Shown here piece by piece: positions 9,523 through 19,284 of a stretch of 58,000 bases of DNA. This DNA is from Adiantum capillus-veneris (Eukaryota; Streptophyta; Polypodiopsida; Polypodiales; Pteridaceae): positions 63,372,620 to 63,430,619 of the forward strand of contig CM043956.1 in NCBI GenBank assembly GCA_014529385.2. The letters run 5' to 3'. The notes beneath the pieces are model-generated. The model saw only the letters and a program-made list of their open reading frames with translations, was not told the origin of the DNA and did not search any database. Made by a program: the position numbers and the translations under genes. Position 1 is the first letter of the stretch. Every line of letters starts with the position of its first letter.

Positions 9523-9863
9523 CTCTAGACTCCAGTTTGGAAGAAGATAACACTAAAGCCGAAGCGCAGGAAAACCAGCAAGGCCCTAATGCCAGCATAG
9601 TGGAAGGGAAAGGGTCTGAGGCTGGTGTGGGCTCTGGTATGGCAGAAGCTAAACTTAAAACTGAAGTGCAAGAGAAGGATAAAGAGGAAAGCGCTTCGGC
9701 TTTAGTGTTATCTTCTTCCAAACTGGAGTCTAGAGTGTTAGGAAAGCCAGCAAGGCCCTAATGCCAGCATAGTGGAAGGGAAAGGGTCTGAGGCTGGTGT
9801 GGGCTCTGGTATGGCAGAAGCTAAACTTAAAATTGAAGTGCAAGAGAAGGATAAAGAGGAAAG
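9513..9863. repeat. 55-bp inverted repeat with flanking 124-bp direct duplication
   Basis: Bases 9513-9567 (last 10 bases of the LTR plus 45 bases of plant exon) reappear as reverse complement at 9691-9745. Bases 9568-9691 are repeated directly at 9740-9863 with a few mismatches (offset 172). The layout is: LTR end, exon start, copy A, inverted segment, copy B. The inverted segment contains LTR bases, so the rearrangement happened after the Copia insertion. The 172-bp gain is not a multiple of three and shifts the exon frame. Confidence 0.9.
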
Positions 9864-10255
9864 AGAAACGATTGAGGAAGCTGATGACATAGAGATAGAG
9901 CTAGGAAAGAAGAAAAACGCAAAAATTCAGGCTGATGAGGAGGTGGCACTGAAAGTTCCCTCAACGGCTGAGTGTTTGGATGCAACTCCAAAGTATGTAG
10001 AGGAGAAGGCAGGCAGAAACACGAGGCAGCAGGCAAAGAGTGAGGCGGAACTTGCTGACAGTGCGAAGGAGGTGGAACCTGCTAAGGGTGAGAAAGAGTA
10101 TGGCACGGAGGAGGCAGCTTATTTTGCGGAGGAGACGAAAGCCATGGAGGAGGCCGAAGGTGCGGGGCAGGCGACAACCTTAGAATCAAGTTATAGCATT
10201 GATTGTGCCACACTCTCCAAACTCTTCCTTATGAAATGTAAAAAGCGCCCCAAAG
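9523..10255 (+). pseudogene. Exon 4, right part: acidic Glu/Lys/Ala-rich region
   Basis: It continues the exon split by Copia: DSSLEEDNTKAEAQENQQGP, then SEAGVGSGMAEAKL and EVQEKDKEE. After the inverted/duplicated block the frame changes, and 9772-10290 reads on through ETIEEADDIEIELGKKKN and a long charged, low-complexity stretch to FLMKCKKRPK. A weak donor GTTGTG at 10256 would join in phase to 10486. Otherwise the frame stops at a TAG at 10288-10290. The region is probably disordered and no catalytic motif is seen. It links the RING-like exon with the FCP1 exons. Confidence 0.55.
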
Positions 10256-10485
10256 GTTGTGGTCTCAAGCCGCGAACCTCCAAGAATTAGCTATTTAACA
10301 GCATTTTGTACATGCTTCTGGCTTGTCAATATTTGGTGTCATGTCAGTCAGAGATGTTAATGTGTCCGTTCCTTGTTATGTCATGCTGTCAACAATTGGT
10401 AACCTTTAATGGTGCTAAATGTCCACACTTTCTATTGCCAAAAGGCTGGGTGTTTCTTTACTCATTTTTCTTCGTGGTACTTCAG
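10256..10485 (+). other. Probable intron
   Basis: T-rich stretch ending in the acceptor CTTCAG at 10480-10485. The donor is uncertain (GTTGTG at 10256 gives the right phase). No coding signal is recognised between 10291 and 10485. Confidence 0.4.
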
Positions 10486-10838
10486 TGAGGGACTGGTGGT
10501 GGCTGAATGAAAAGAGACCGGATACATCAATTCCGCTGGACTTAAAGGCGAGCACTAAGCACCTTGTCATTCTGGATGTGAATGGAGTTCTGTTGAAGGA
10601 TTGTCATGAAGAACCCGAAGATTTGTGGAAAATCCCATTTCTAAAGGGATGTAGCCCCAATGCGTGCAGGTCTCCCGACACAAATACTACGTGGTTAGAC
10701 GTGATGCGGAGGATTTCATCCTTAGCTTGAGGAGGCGATGCAACATGATGCTTTGGTCCTGCAGCCAAAGACACAATTTGATGGCCATACTACATGCTTG
10801 CTTCCCTAAGTTGATGAAGATGCAAAGTCTCTTTTTAG
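10486..10838 (+). pseudogene. FCP1-like HAD phosphatase exon, frameshifted
   Basis: The first frame reads RDWWWLNEKRPDTSIPLDLK and then KHLVILDVNGVLL. The latter is the nucleophile motif of plant FCP1/SCP-like (NLI-interacting factor) phosphatases, in which the second Asp of DxDxT is commonly Asn. Near 10660 the coding frame moves by one base. It continues RHKYYVVRRDAEDFILSLRR and MMLWSCSQRHNLMAIL, matching the R-P-grasp and VWSS-type part of the domain. A donor GTATGA follows at 10839. The family dephosphorylates phosphoserine, classically on the RNA polymerase II C-terminal domain. The frameshift makes this copy unlikely to be functional as it stands. Confidence 0.75.
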
Positions 10839-11491
10839 GTATGAATCCCTTAACTTCCAAACTGGTTTGGCTGATTTGGTACTGTATCTACCTTTGCTAC
10901 TGATTTGTACATATTCTGGTACTATTGATTCTTTTTGTACTATTTGGTACTATCGTGTATAGGATTTGGTACTGTTTGTACAAATTGATATTGTCCACAC
11001 GATTTTGGTAATGTTAGCACAATTTGGTACTATTTGCACAATTGGGTACTATTTGTTTCTTTTGGTTCTTTTTGGTTATTTTTATTCATTTTGGTCCTTT
11101 GGTACATTTGGTACATTTGGTACTTTTGGTACTGTTTGCACAACTTGATACTGTCCATACAAACTGGTACTATTTGCACAGCTTACTTTGGTACTTTGGT
11201 ACCGTTATGTACAGAACTTGTTGTTTTTCTTTTTTTGGTGATTTAAGTCCTTTGGTACTTTGGTATTGTTATGTACAAAACTTGCTGTTTTTCAGACTGT
11301 GGTGATTTAACTCCTTTGGTACTTTGGTACTGTTATGTACAAAACTTGCTGTTTTTCAAACTTTGGTGATTAAGTCCTTTGGTACTTTTGGTACTTTGGT
11401 ACTTTGGTGCTTTGGTACTGTTATGTACAGAACTTGTTGCTGTTTTTTAGACTTTGGTACTCTGAACTGTATACCTGCTCTAACAACTTAG
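10839..11491 (+). repeat. Intron filled with TTTGGTAC repeats and a 64-bp tandem unit
   Basis: The intron of the phosphatase domain is made of the same TTTGGTACT-type motif as the 1619-3363 intron. Around 11190-11450 a longer unit recurs. The phrase GTTATGTACA starts at 11204, 11268, 11332 and 11420, giving spacings of 64, 64 and 88. Each is followed by AACTTGYTGTTTTTC. The acceptor is either CTTAG at 11491 or ACCAG at 11519. Confidence 0.8.
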
Positions 11492-11778
11492 TTTACTTGA
11501 CACAACTATTTTTGACCAGTCCCATTGTGAAAAATGGGCTTCCTCTATGAAGGATGTGGCAGGCCTTTTGGGGCAGTTCGGTGACAAGCCCATTCCTGAA
11601 GCTCCTACGAAGAGTTTGGCGCAAGCATCCTCAATTTAATGAAGCCAACACGCTCCTTGTGGACGACACAAGATACAAATCATTGAAGAACGATTGTGAG
11701 TCATGCTGCTGCATTCGGACATATGAGCCAAACTATTACGATCCGAACAAGCCGAAGTATCTCATGAATGTTATTCTG
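11492..11778 (+). pseudogene. FCP1-like phosphatase, C-terminal exon, truncated
   Basis: The frame around 11510 reads FDQSHCEKWASSMKDVAG, corresponding to the DQxHC block of plant FCP1-like proteins. One base is lost or gained near 11585. The next frame then reads FLKLLRRVWRKHPQFNEANT followed by LLVDDTRYKSL, the DD motif that binds magnesium in HAD phosphatases, and EPNYYDPNKPKYLMNVILP. Coding similarity ends at about 11778, where an antisense Gypsy fragment begins. The domain is thus frameshifted and cut off at its end. Confidence 0.72.
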
Positions 11779-12580
11779 CCATGGAGACTACATTGTCCTT
11801 CCCAGGTCTATACTTTATGTCAAAGTCGTATACTCTTGAAGAAATAAAATCCATCTCCTTTGCCTCATGTTCAGATCGGGTTGTCTAGTTATCCACTTCA
11901 AGATTTTATGATCAATGACTAATTGAAATTTGCAATTGAGAAGATAATGTCTCCATAACTTTAATGCATGGATGATTGCTAAGAGTTCCAAGTCATGGGG
12001 GTAGGGTAAATCGTCTCATGATCCCTGAGCTTTTGAGAAGTATAGGCTATGGGCCTACCTTCTTGAGTAAGGAATCCTCCTAAAGCAAGTTTGCTAGCAT
12101 TTGCTATAACTTCAAACTCTTTGCTGAAATTAGGAAGCTTAAGAATAGGGGCTAATACTAGGTAACCTTTTAACTTTGCAAAACTAGCCTCGTGTTCTGC
12201 TCTCCATTTGTTCCTCATTCATTTCTTTTGTAATTTTGTCAAAGGTGCTGCAATAAGAGCGTAATCCTTGACGAATACTCAATACCATCTTGTGATCCCA
12301 AGAAATCCCCTTTTTTCACTAATGGTAGTAGGTTGAGGCCATTCTATAATGTTCTTGATTTTGTCGGGGTCGACTGAGATGCCTTTGGAAGATATAATAA
12401 AGCCAAGATAGTTGACTTAGGGAGGCAAAAGGTACATTTACTTTTCTTAGCATAAAGGTGATGCTGATGTAAGAGCTATAATACTTTATGAACATGCTCT
12501 TCATGATCTTCATCATCTTTAGAATAGATCAATATATCATCAAAGAAAACCAAGACAAAATCATCTAGGTAAGGTCTCTT
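11776..12580 (-). mobile_element. Ty3/Gypsy pol fragment (RT-RNase H), minus strand
   Basis: Read on the minus strand from 12580 it gives RPYLDDFVLVFFDDILIYSK (RT active-site block), a decayed thumb, FAKLKGYLVLAPILKLPNF and EFEVIANASKLALGGFLTQE (RNase H). It then gives, after frameshifts, HALKLWRHYLL and NMRQRRWILFLQEY, ending with KYRPGKDNVV near 11776. It is fragmentary and frameshifted; gag, protease and integrase are absent. It overlaps the truncated end of the plant phosphatase exon at one side and abuts an oppositely oriented Gypsy fragment at the other. Confidence 0.85.
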
Positions 12581-14475
12581 CATTTGGAGAAAGTCTATGA
12601 AAGTCTAGCTAGGCTGCAAGCTTTGGGTGGCCAACTCAACATGGAGAAATGCCACATTGGTGAAAGCAAGGTTACTCTTCTTGGTCATGTGATATTTTCC
12701 AAGGGCATTGAAGCTGACCCATGCAAGGTTCAAGCCTTCGTGGCTTTGTCCTCTCCCACCACAACAAAGCAATTGTTCTCTTTTCTTCAAAAGATGAGGT
12801 ATTTGAGTAGGTTCATTCACCTGCTCTCTCAAGTGGTTCTCCCTTTACAACAAGTTACCCATCAAGAGATATTCACTTGGAGTGAAGAAAATGAACAAAA
12901 ATTCAATGAGGTAAAAAAAATTCTATCCTCACTTCCAACCATTGCACCTCTAAAGTGGGACGAGCCATTTTATGTAAACCCTAGCGTGGGCAATGACGCA
13001 CTTGGGGCGGTATTGATGCAAAAGGATGCTCAAACTTCTTTCATGCATCCTATCTACTTCTCTAGTCGCATGATGAATCCATCAAAAAAGGGATACACGA
13101 TAGTGGAGCAGATGGTGCTTGCATTAATGTTTGCTACTACCAAGTTTCACTCTTATTTACTATCTAGACCATTCATATTTTAACCATGGAAGAAGTATTT
13201 CCTTATGTAATGTAGCACATCGATGTTTCTTCTAGGATTTCCAAATGGCTCACAAGGTTGCAAGAGTTTGACTACACAATGCAAGTGGAGAGCTCCACAA
13301 GAGCCAGTCTTGGAGGCACTCTCACTCATCGCCACTATGAAAAGAAGCTGAAGGTCAAGACACATGACAAAGAAGTAACACCTGTGTTGGAAGTCCCTAA
13401 GATAGAGAGGGATCACTCTCTTTTCTTTGATGGAGCCTATAAGAGGACAGTGGACAAAACTGCAATGGGCATTGTCATCTTCAACGAACAAGGGGAGAAG
13501 TTATTCTCCATTGGGCATCTTTTGGATTCCCATTCCAACAATGAGGCAAAATATGCAGCCTTAACTCTTGGGTTAGGGTGATGTGTGACACAAGGTATTC
13601 AACAGTTAAATGTATTTGGGGATGCCATGTTTTTAATAGAAAAAAGTACAAGGAATTTGGGATTGTACAAATCATAGCCAAGTTAAGGAGATTCTAGGAA
13701 AATTTCAATTTTTGCAATTACATCATGTACTTAGAGCAGAAAATGAAGAGGCAGATGCTTTATCTAAAGAAAGGCTACAAGATGTTCCAATGGGAGCTAT
13801 CAAATTAAAACTACCTCACTTTCAAGGTAGTGATGCTTTGCCTGACTTCATGAGTTTTTGGACACAAGAGAGTGTCCTAAAGAACTTACCATGGTCCAAA
13901 AGCAGTGGCTCATGCGTAAGGCAACAAAATACCGCCTTATCAATGACGACCTGTACTGCAAGGGTAAGGATCAAATCCTTAGGCCGGTACCTCTCTCTAG
14001 AGAAATCACAAAATAATTTCAAGTTTCCATGATGGTGTTTGTGGAGATCACTTTACACCTGACATCATCGGTAGGAAGATTCTACAAGCTGGGTTTGTGT
14101 GGCCTAGTTTACAAAGAGATGTGCATCACTGGTGCAAAACATGCAAATAGCGTCAGAAGGCTGGTGATAGGAGACTCACATACGAGCCACAAAATCTTAT
14201 TATCTCTTATGAATCATTTGAGAAATGGTAATTGATGCAATTGAACCTTTGCCAAGGACCCAATTGGGTAACTTTTATATCATCATGGGTGCGGACTACA
14301 TGACCAAGTGGGGCGAAGCAGCTGCTACCACCTAAATTACAGCAAAGGAAGTGGCTGAGTTTGTATTTGAAAATTTTTGTTACCATTTTGGCACTCCTCT
14401 TGAAATACTTTTTGACAGGGAACCAGGTTTTAGAGGAGACCTAGTAGGAGAGCTGATGGAGAAGCTGGGCAATCT
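12576..14475 (+). mobile_element. Ty3/Gypsy pol fragment (RT thumb to integrase), plus strand
   Basis: It starts abruptly in mid-RT with HLEKVYESLARLQALGGQLN and MEKCHIGESKVTLLGHVIF. RNase H follows (DALGAVLMQKDAQ; SRMMNPSKKGYTIVEQMVLA to 13180), then a second RNase H-like domain (HSLFFDGAYKR; NNEAKYAALTLGL; 13400-13580). Next come the HHCC region (about 14020-14150, frameshifted) and an integrase core (ADYMTKWGEAAATT; VFENFCYHFGTPLEILFDRE; 14280-14475). Stops and shifts are frequent. An additional archaeal-type RNase H is typical of the Tat branch of plant Gypsy elements. LTRs are not recognisable. Coding similarity ends at about 14475. Confidence 0.88.
12584..13183 (+). pseudogene. Gypsy RT thumb and RNase H reading frame
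   Basis: Open for about 200 codons. It contains the RT thumb (LLGHVIFSKGIEADPCKVQA), the connection (FSFLQKMRYLSRFIHLLSQV) and RNase H beginning at FYVNPSVGNDALGAVLMQ. The first catalytic Asp position of RNase H reads Asn/Pro (VNPSVGND), so activity is doubtful. It is the best preserved part of the plus-strand fragment. Confidence 0.8.
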
Positions 14476-15738
14476 GAACCCAATGCGATCACCACACATA
14501 CGGGATGCTGTGACTTTCGATGCCAAGGGCACTCGGTAGTGTTTGGCAATAGTTGACTCTTGATGTTATTGGGCAATCTCATGATTCTCAATACGCTGCA
14601 CAATTCGGCAAGGCCAATTCTCTATAAGATTTTTCCAAGATCGATTCTTCTCTACTTGGACACATGTGTGTCAACAAGCGTACCTATTTGCTATGAGCAT
14701 TGAGTATCAGTTAGGTCTCATCTTATTGCTCAATTTCTAGGAAGCAAGGCTTCACTCTAAGATATATTGCATAGCAGTTTTTGACATTAAAAATACACTC
14801 TCAGCATACAAACTTGGGAATCTTTGCCACATGTTTACTTGTGTTCTCACTAGAGATTGGATTCAACCAAGCACAAAGGCATGTGCGGGACATCCGACAA
14901 CTCTCAAGCTATTCGCATATACGCCTATGAGCCGGATTCGAGTGCACTACCAAAAACCTGATCACAAGTAGGCGACAGGTTAGTCAATGTCAAGATTATG
15001 TTTGTTTTTGTCTATGTTTTACTTTTCATTCTAGAACAGACCTCTTAGTTGTGCAAAGCGAAGTGCTTGGGCAGACTCCATAAGAAGCTATTGTATAAAG
15101 CAAAGTGCGTTTCATGTCTTCATATAAAGTACGGCTTCTCTTCTGTGCCACGTTCTTATCAATTTCTTTGAGATCAATGATAATGGCACACATCTTTGGC
15201 ACTATATGGATATAAGATCATAGTACATAACGGCGCACTGTGATTTATCCATGCCAGTGTAATCGTGCAAGGCACGTATACAATGACTCACATGGTTGAG
15301 ACTATTATTGAAGCCAAGGGCTTATCATTCCATTCTTTGATATGTATGCATGGGATACTCGTACGATGGCCGTACAACACCCATCATTGCATACGCTTCC
15401 GCTCTATCACTCGCAACTCTATCAAGGACAGACTAAGTGGATTAATATGGTTGTTGGTTGTTATCAACACACAACAACACTAAAAGGAACCTAAAGCTAG
15501 GACTTATTTTACAGTCAAAGTGCTAAGGCTAAGTAGTCCTAATACAATCATGACCCCTGCATGGTAGGTGGGTCGGAATGCGTTTTCTCTTTTTCTGTTA
15601 CCTCTCTCGATGAGAGCGTCATAGCGACAAACTATGGAATGCTTATACGATAAGCTGCAATTTAGGCATAACATGCGTAAGGGCAGATAGCTTGGGTACA
15701 CACTGTAAAACCTTAAGGAAAGTTCCTCAACCCAACAT

Positions 15739-15740
<2 letters not shown>

Positions 15741-15816
<76 letters not shown>
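15741..15816. repeat. (TC)n microsatellite
   Basis: About 38 uninterrupted TC dinucleotides. Confidence 0.97.
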
Positions 15817-15817
<1 letters not shown>

Positions 15818-15843
15818 ACGGGAATAATGCAAATCTTCTAAGA

Positions 15844-15912
15844 AGCTTTTGATACATGTTTTGCTCGTGAGTCAACCTAAGCCAAGGTGCTCTACCTCTT
15901 AGCTACCACGTG
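15844..15912 (-). other. tRNA-like A/B-box pair (possible SINE head)
   Basis: On the minus strand TAGCTAAGAGG (15895-15905) fits a pol III A box and is followed by GTAGAGC-like sequence. GGTTGACTCAC (15867-15877) resembles a B box lacking one C. No cloverleaf acceptor or T stem can be completed, so it is at best a decayed tRNA or SINE head. Confidence 0.2.
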
Positions 15913-18121
15913 ACTAAGATGCTACTCAAATTAGTATTCATTGGTTTGTCCATTGAATACTAATTTGCATAATGGCTATGGATATGAGCTACATTGGCTA
16001 AGAGCCATTGTCAGGCCAAGGGTAAGACCTAACTACTGGCATTCCTTGGGTGATTGTTTTCAAGATCAAACAGCTCTACCCAAGGAAGTATACATCGATA
16101 TTACTGGACAAGTAAGAGTCTTGCAGTACGGATGGCTAGGGTGTCATTTTTGCACTATATGTTTCTAGTGCAACGCTCAAGTTAAGTTCTCGATACTCTT
16201 GCACTTACATCAGTTGATCTATACCATGGGGTCTAGAGTCAGCAAACAGTTGAGACAGCATGACTGTCGATACAAGCTAGACATCTCAGTGTTGTGTATT
16301 TCTTGCTCTCTCTATAGCACTACGAGTGTCTATGGCATCCCAGTTTTGGGGTACAATTCCGCGGGTGCTTACTACATCATCCCTTGGTCATGGAGGATCA
16401 AAATTTAATCTTTTCCATTATACTTTCAAGGAGAGAATTCCGCAATCTACCACGCACTAGCGAAAAAATCAACTTTTTTAGTTGATTCTCATCATTTTGT
16501 ACACGGTTAACTAGGTTGATTACCGTTACCTGCTAGTTGCGCAGTTGTACAAAGGGTCTTACCAAGGCGTTTGACTACGTAGCTTCTACCCAACGGGTTT
16601 GGATTGCAAAGGCAACACCCAGGGTTTCTAGTACAATGTTGCTTGTTTTTCACACGTGAACGACATGTTCCTCTGTATTTGAATATGGATAAGTGAACAT
16701 TCAGTTCAATCTCCAGGGCCATGCCAAGGGCATGTCAAAACAAGTATTTTGGGCGGTAGTGTCCAATGTACATTATGTTGTTACGAATCCACTTGTAGGA
16801 TTCGATTTGGCACATGTTATCACATGGGATACAACATGGTCTAGGGACTCAAGGAGTTCGGTTCAGCCAGTGTGGAGCAACAAATGAGGGTCCCTCTCAC
16901 TCTTGTCTCGCAGAGTGTTTAGAGTTACCTCCACACACAAGTACATCTTGTACTTGAAGGATGTTCTTTTTTCAGACATCCTTAGTTGAGACATATTCCA
17001 CATGTGGCGAATATGAGTCTCTAGGACTGACACTGGCGCCACCTATTTCAAATATGTGTCACGACAAAGTCCCTAGGTGCTGGTCAAATCTGTTTTCTAG
17101 ACCATTTTCAGCACGACGTATCAGGAGCAATTTCAGTGGCCAGAAATTGTCCGATACTACAAGTATTGCTAAACAACATTACAAATGGTTGTTTATACAT
17201 ATAGCAAGGCTATAATTTGTTAATGAAAAAGTTTCATAGTTTGTACTTAGAAGTGATTATTATCTCACCTTCTATTATGGTTCAGACGTTTCAGCAAGGC
17301 TTGCAAATATTGCAACTGAAAGTATTTAGTTTCTTTTCAGAACTATTTCAATTCCTCTTTAATGTGTGCTAGGCGCATCACATTTGCCATAAATATTGGC
17401 AAGGATGATCATGGATATACAGGTTCAGATCTGTTTTTTGCTAAATGCATGCACACTAGGTGTTATGGGCCCTAGTGTTTAGCAAAGGCTGATTTGGAAC
17501 GACATGCATATTCCTCAAGTTGTTGCTTATGAAGCATTTTGCACGCTAAGTGAAATATCTCTACGAGATTACTTTTGGGTCTACTAATCACCAATAGAGG
17601 TCATGGCTCGGTTTGGGTGTTTGTGGATTTTTTTCAACTTAACCTACTTTGATTCCCCGTTTACCAGTCATCTGGGACGACTGTCTGTCCGTGAGGAAAA
17701 CACACCTCGGTACTGTCAGTTATCCAAGGGGATAGGAAGATTACAAAGAGTAATCTTGTGTTGAAGGATAAGCAAAGCACGTACGTTAGCACCAAGCACC
17801 AAGCGATCCAATTAGTAAGCATTTATTGCTCTTCTTGGAGTTTACTTACTATCAGTCAATGCATGTTGCGACTCGGTAGTCTCTTCATGTATAAGTCAGG
17901 TTCTCAACCTTGACACTCGTTAAAGTGGGGTTGTTTACTGATGCAATTTGAGAACAAGTCAAGGACTTACACTTGGCTGATGATTTAGGTTAGCAAGTTA
18001 CTTCACAGAAAGTGAAAAGCGGTACTCTTTTAGGTATATCTTTGTCGTGATAACTCGTTTAGTATGCTTATGTGCATTCTAAATGGAGTCTACACACTAG
18101 ATGGTTACAAATGGACAACAA

Positions 18122-18296
18122 TGTGGAAAATCAAGATGTTACTATTGGTTTCATTGAACCTCCTGCGGAACGTGTTCCAATCAACCAAACAGCTAGATCC
18201 ATGAAGGATGCTACTTGAGAGAACATTAGTGTTCTTCAGAAGAACCTTCCCACTTTTGTTTTTGAGGATGAAAACTCTTCCTTAAGGGGGGAGTAA
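18122..18296 (+). pseudogene. Gypsy gag-pol C-terminal tail and polypurine tract
   Basis: The frame reads MDNNVENQDVTIGFIEPPAE, then RSMKDAT, a stop, ENISVLQKNLPTFVFEDENS and a stop, immediately followed by the purine tract AAGGGGGGAG (18284-18294). This arrangement matches the extreme end of plant Gypsy polyproteins just before the 3' LTR. The upstream pol of this element is not recognisable. Confidence 0.6.
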
Positions 18297-18960
18297 TGTC
18301 AGGACAAGGGTGTCCTATGGGGCAAGGCCCAACCTAGGGGGTCAGGGACCTAGGCCAAGGGTCTGGACTGGACCAGTGTAGACTAGGGATCCGCTTAGGG
18401 CAAGAGCTAGGAGCTAGGCCTATATAAAGGGCGGTAGGGAGGAGGATCCTACGTCTTAGTCTCCTAGGTCTTACATGGTAAATGTTGCACCTGATGTGAA
18501 AACTGCCCAAAAATAGGAGAAACAGAGCGAGAAAAACACATGCTATATAGCACAAACCGTAGAAGACCATTATGAGGCACCTGTTATGCAGAAAACGGTA
18601 CTGACAAAAATTCTGCACAAAATGACGAAATTGCCTGTGCAAACCTGCGTGTAGTGGAAACGGAGGCCGACATGAGCCCGAATAAAAAATCTGAGCAGAC
18701 TCAGCTCAACGAACTCTCCCGAAATATTTGTCGACCTGCAAACGCTCGCCAAATCTCAATGAAATCAGAGAAAGTGAGCATGCGTGTGCTGGAGCAGCTA
18801 GCGACTAAGCTCAGAAGGACGCAACCTGCTCTCATACCAATTGTTGGAATTAGGGTTGCAGAGAACTGCACACAGCTTAGAGAAGATGAAGGAAGCTCAA
18901 GGCACACAATAGAGAGTGTGTTTCTTACTATGCAATGGAAAGATAGACAGCCCTAGAGTG
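18297..18960 (+). repeat. Gypsy 3' LTR (start clear, end uncertain)
   Basis: It begins TGTCAGGACAAGGG directly after the purine tract and has a TATA box TATATAAAGG at 18421. I found no second LTR copy in the window, so the right edge is only a guess. Confidence 0.5.
18421..18430 (+). promoter_or_regulatory. TATA box of the 18.3-kb LTR
   Basis: TATATAAAGG, about 125 bases into the LTR, flanked by GC-rich sequence. Confidence 0.5.
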
Positions 18961-19154
18961 ATGGGCGTATATACAATGCTCGGGGGAAAAAACCTCCTAA
19001 AGAGGGAAAAAATGCCCCGGCGGTCCTAGTGTGTTCACACACATCACTACCACATGTATATGGTAACATCCACATGCAACGTAGGACCCAAACATGGTGA
19101 AGGTCTTGTGGAGGAAAGGAAGGCCATGGCCTTCCATGATATATGCATGGATGT

Positions 19155-19284
<130 letters not shown>

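Larger units (their letters stand above)
14476..18121. other. Unassigned repeat-derived DNA
   Basis: No convincing gene. It contains a (TC)n array and a tRNA-like promoter pair. Blocks around 14740-15450 and 16430 resemble 20700-21430 and 22050 at low identity, suggesting an old duplicated repeat. Short open frames are unsupported. Confidence 0.5.

Noticed and set aside
15844-15912. Functional tRNA gene on the minus strand
   Set aside because: A-box similarity only; the B box is defective and no cloverleaf can be completed. Kept as a low-confidence tRNA-like remnant.
16961-17215. Possible Copia pre-integrase remnant (YLKDVLF phrase near 16950)
   Set aside because: Only a few residues match and no collinear Copia domain lies nearby.
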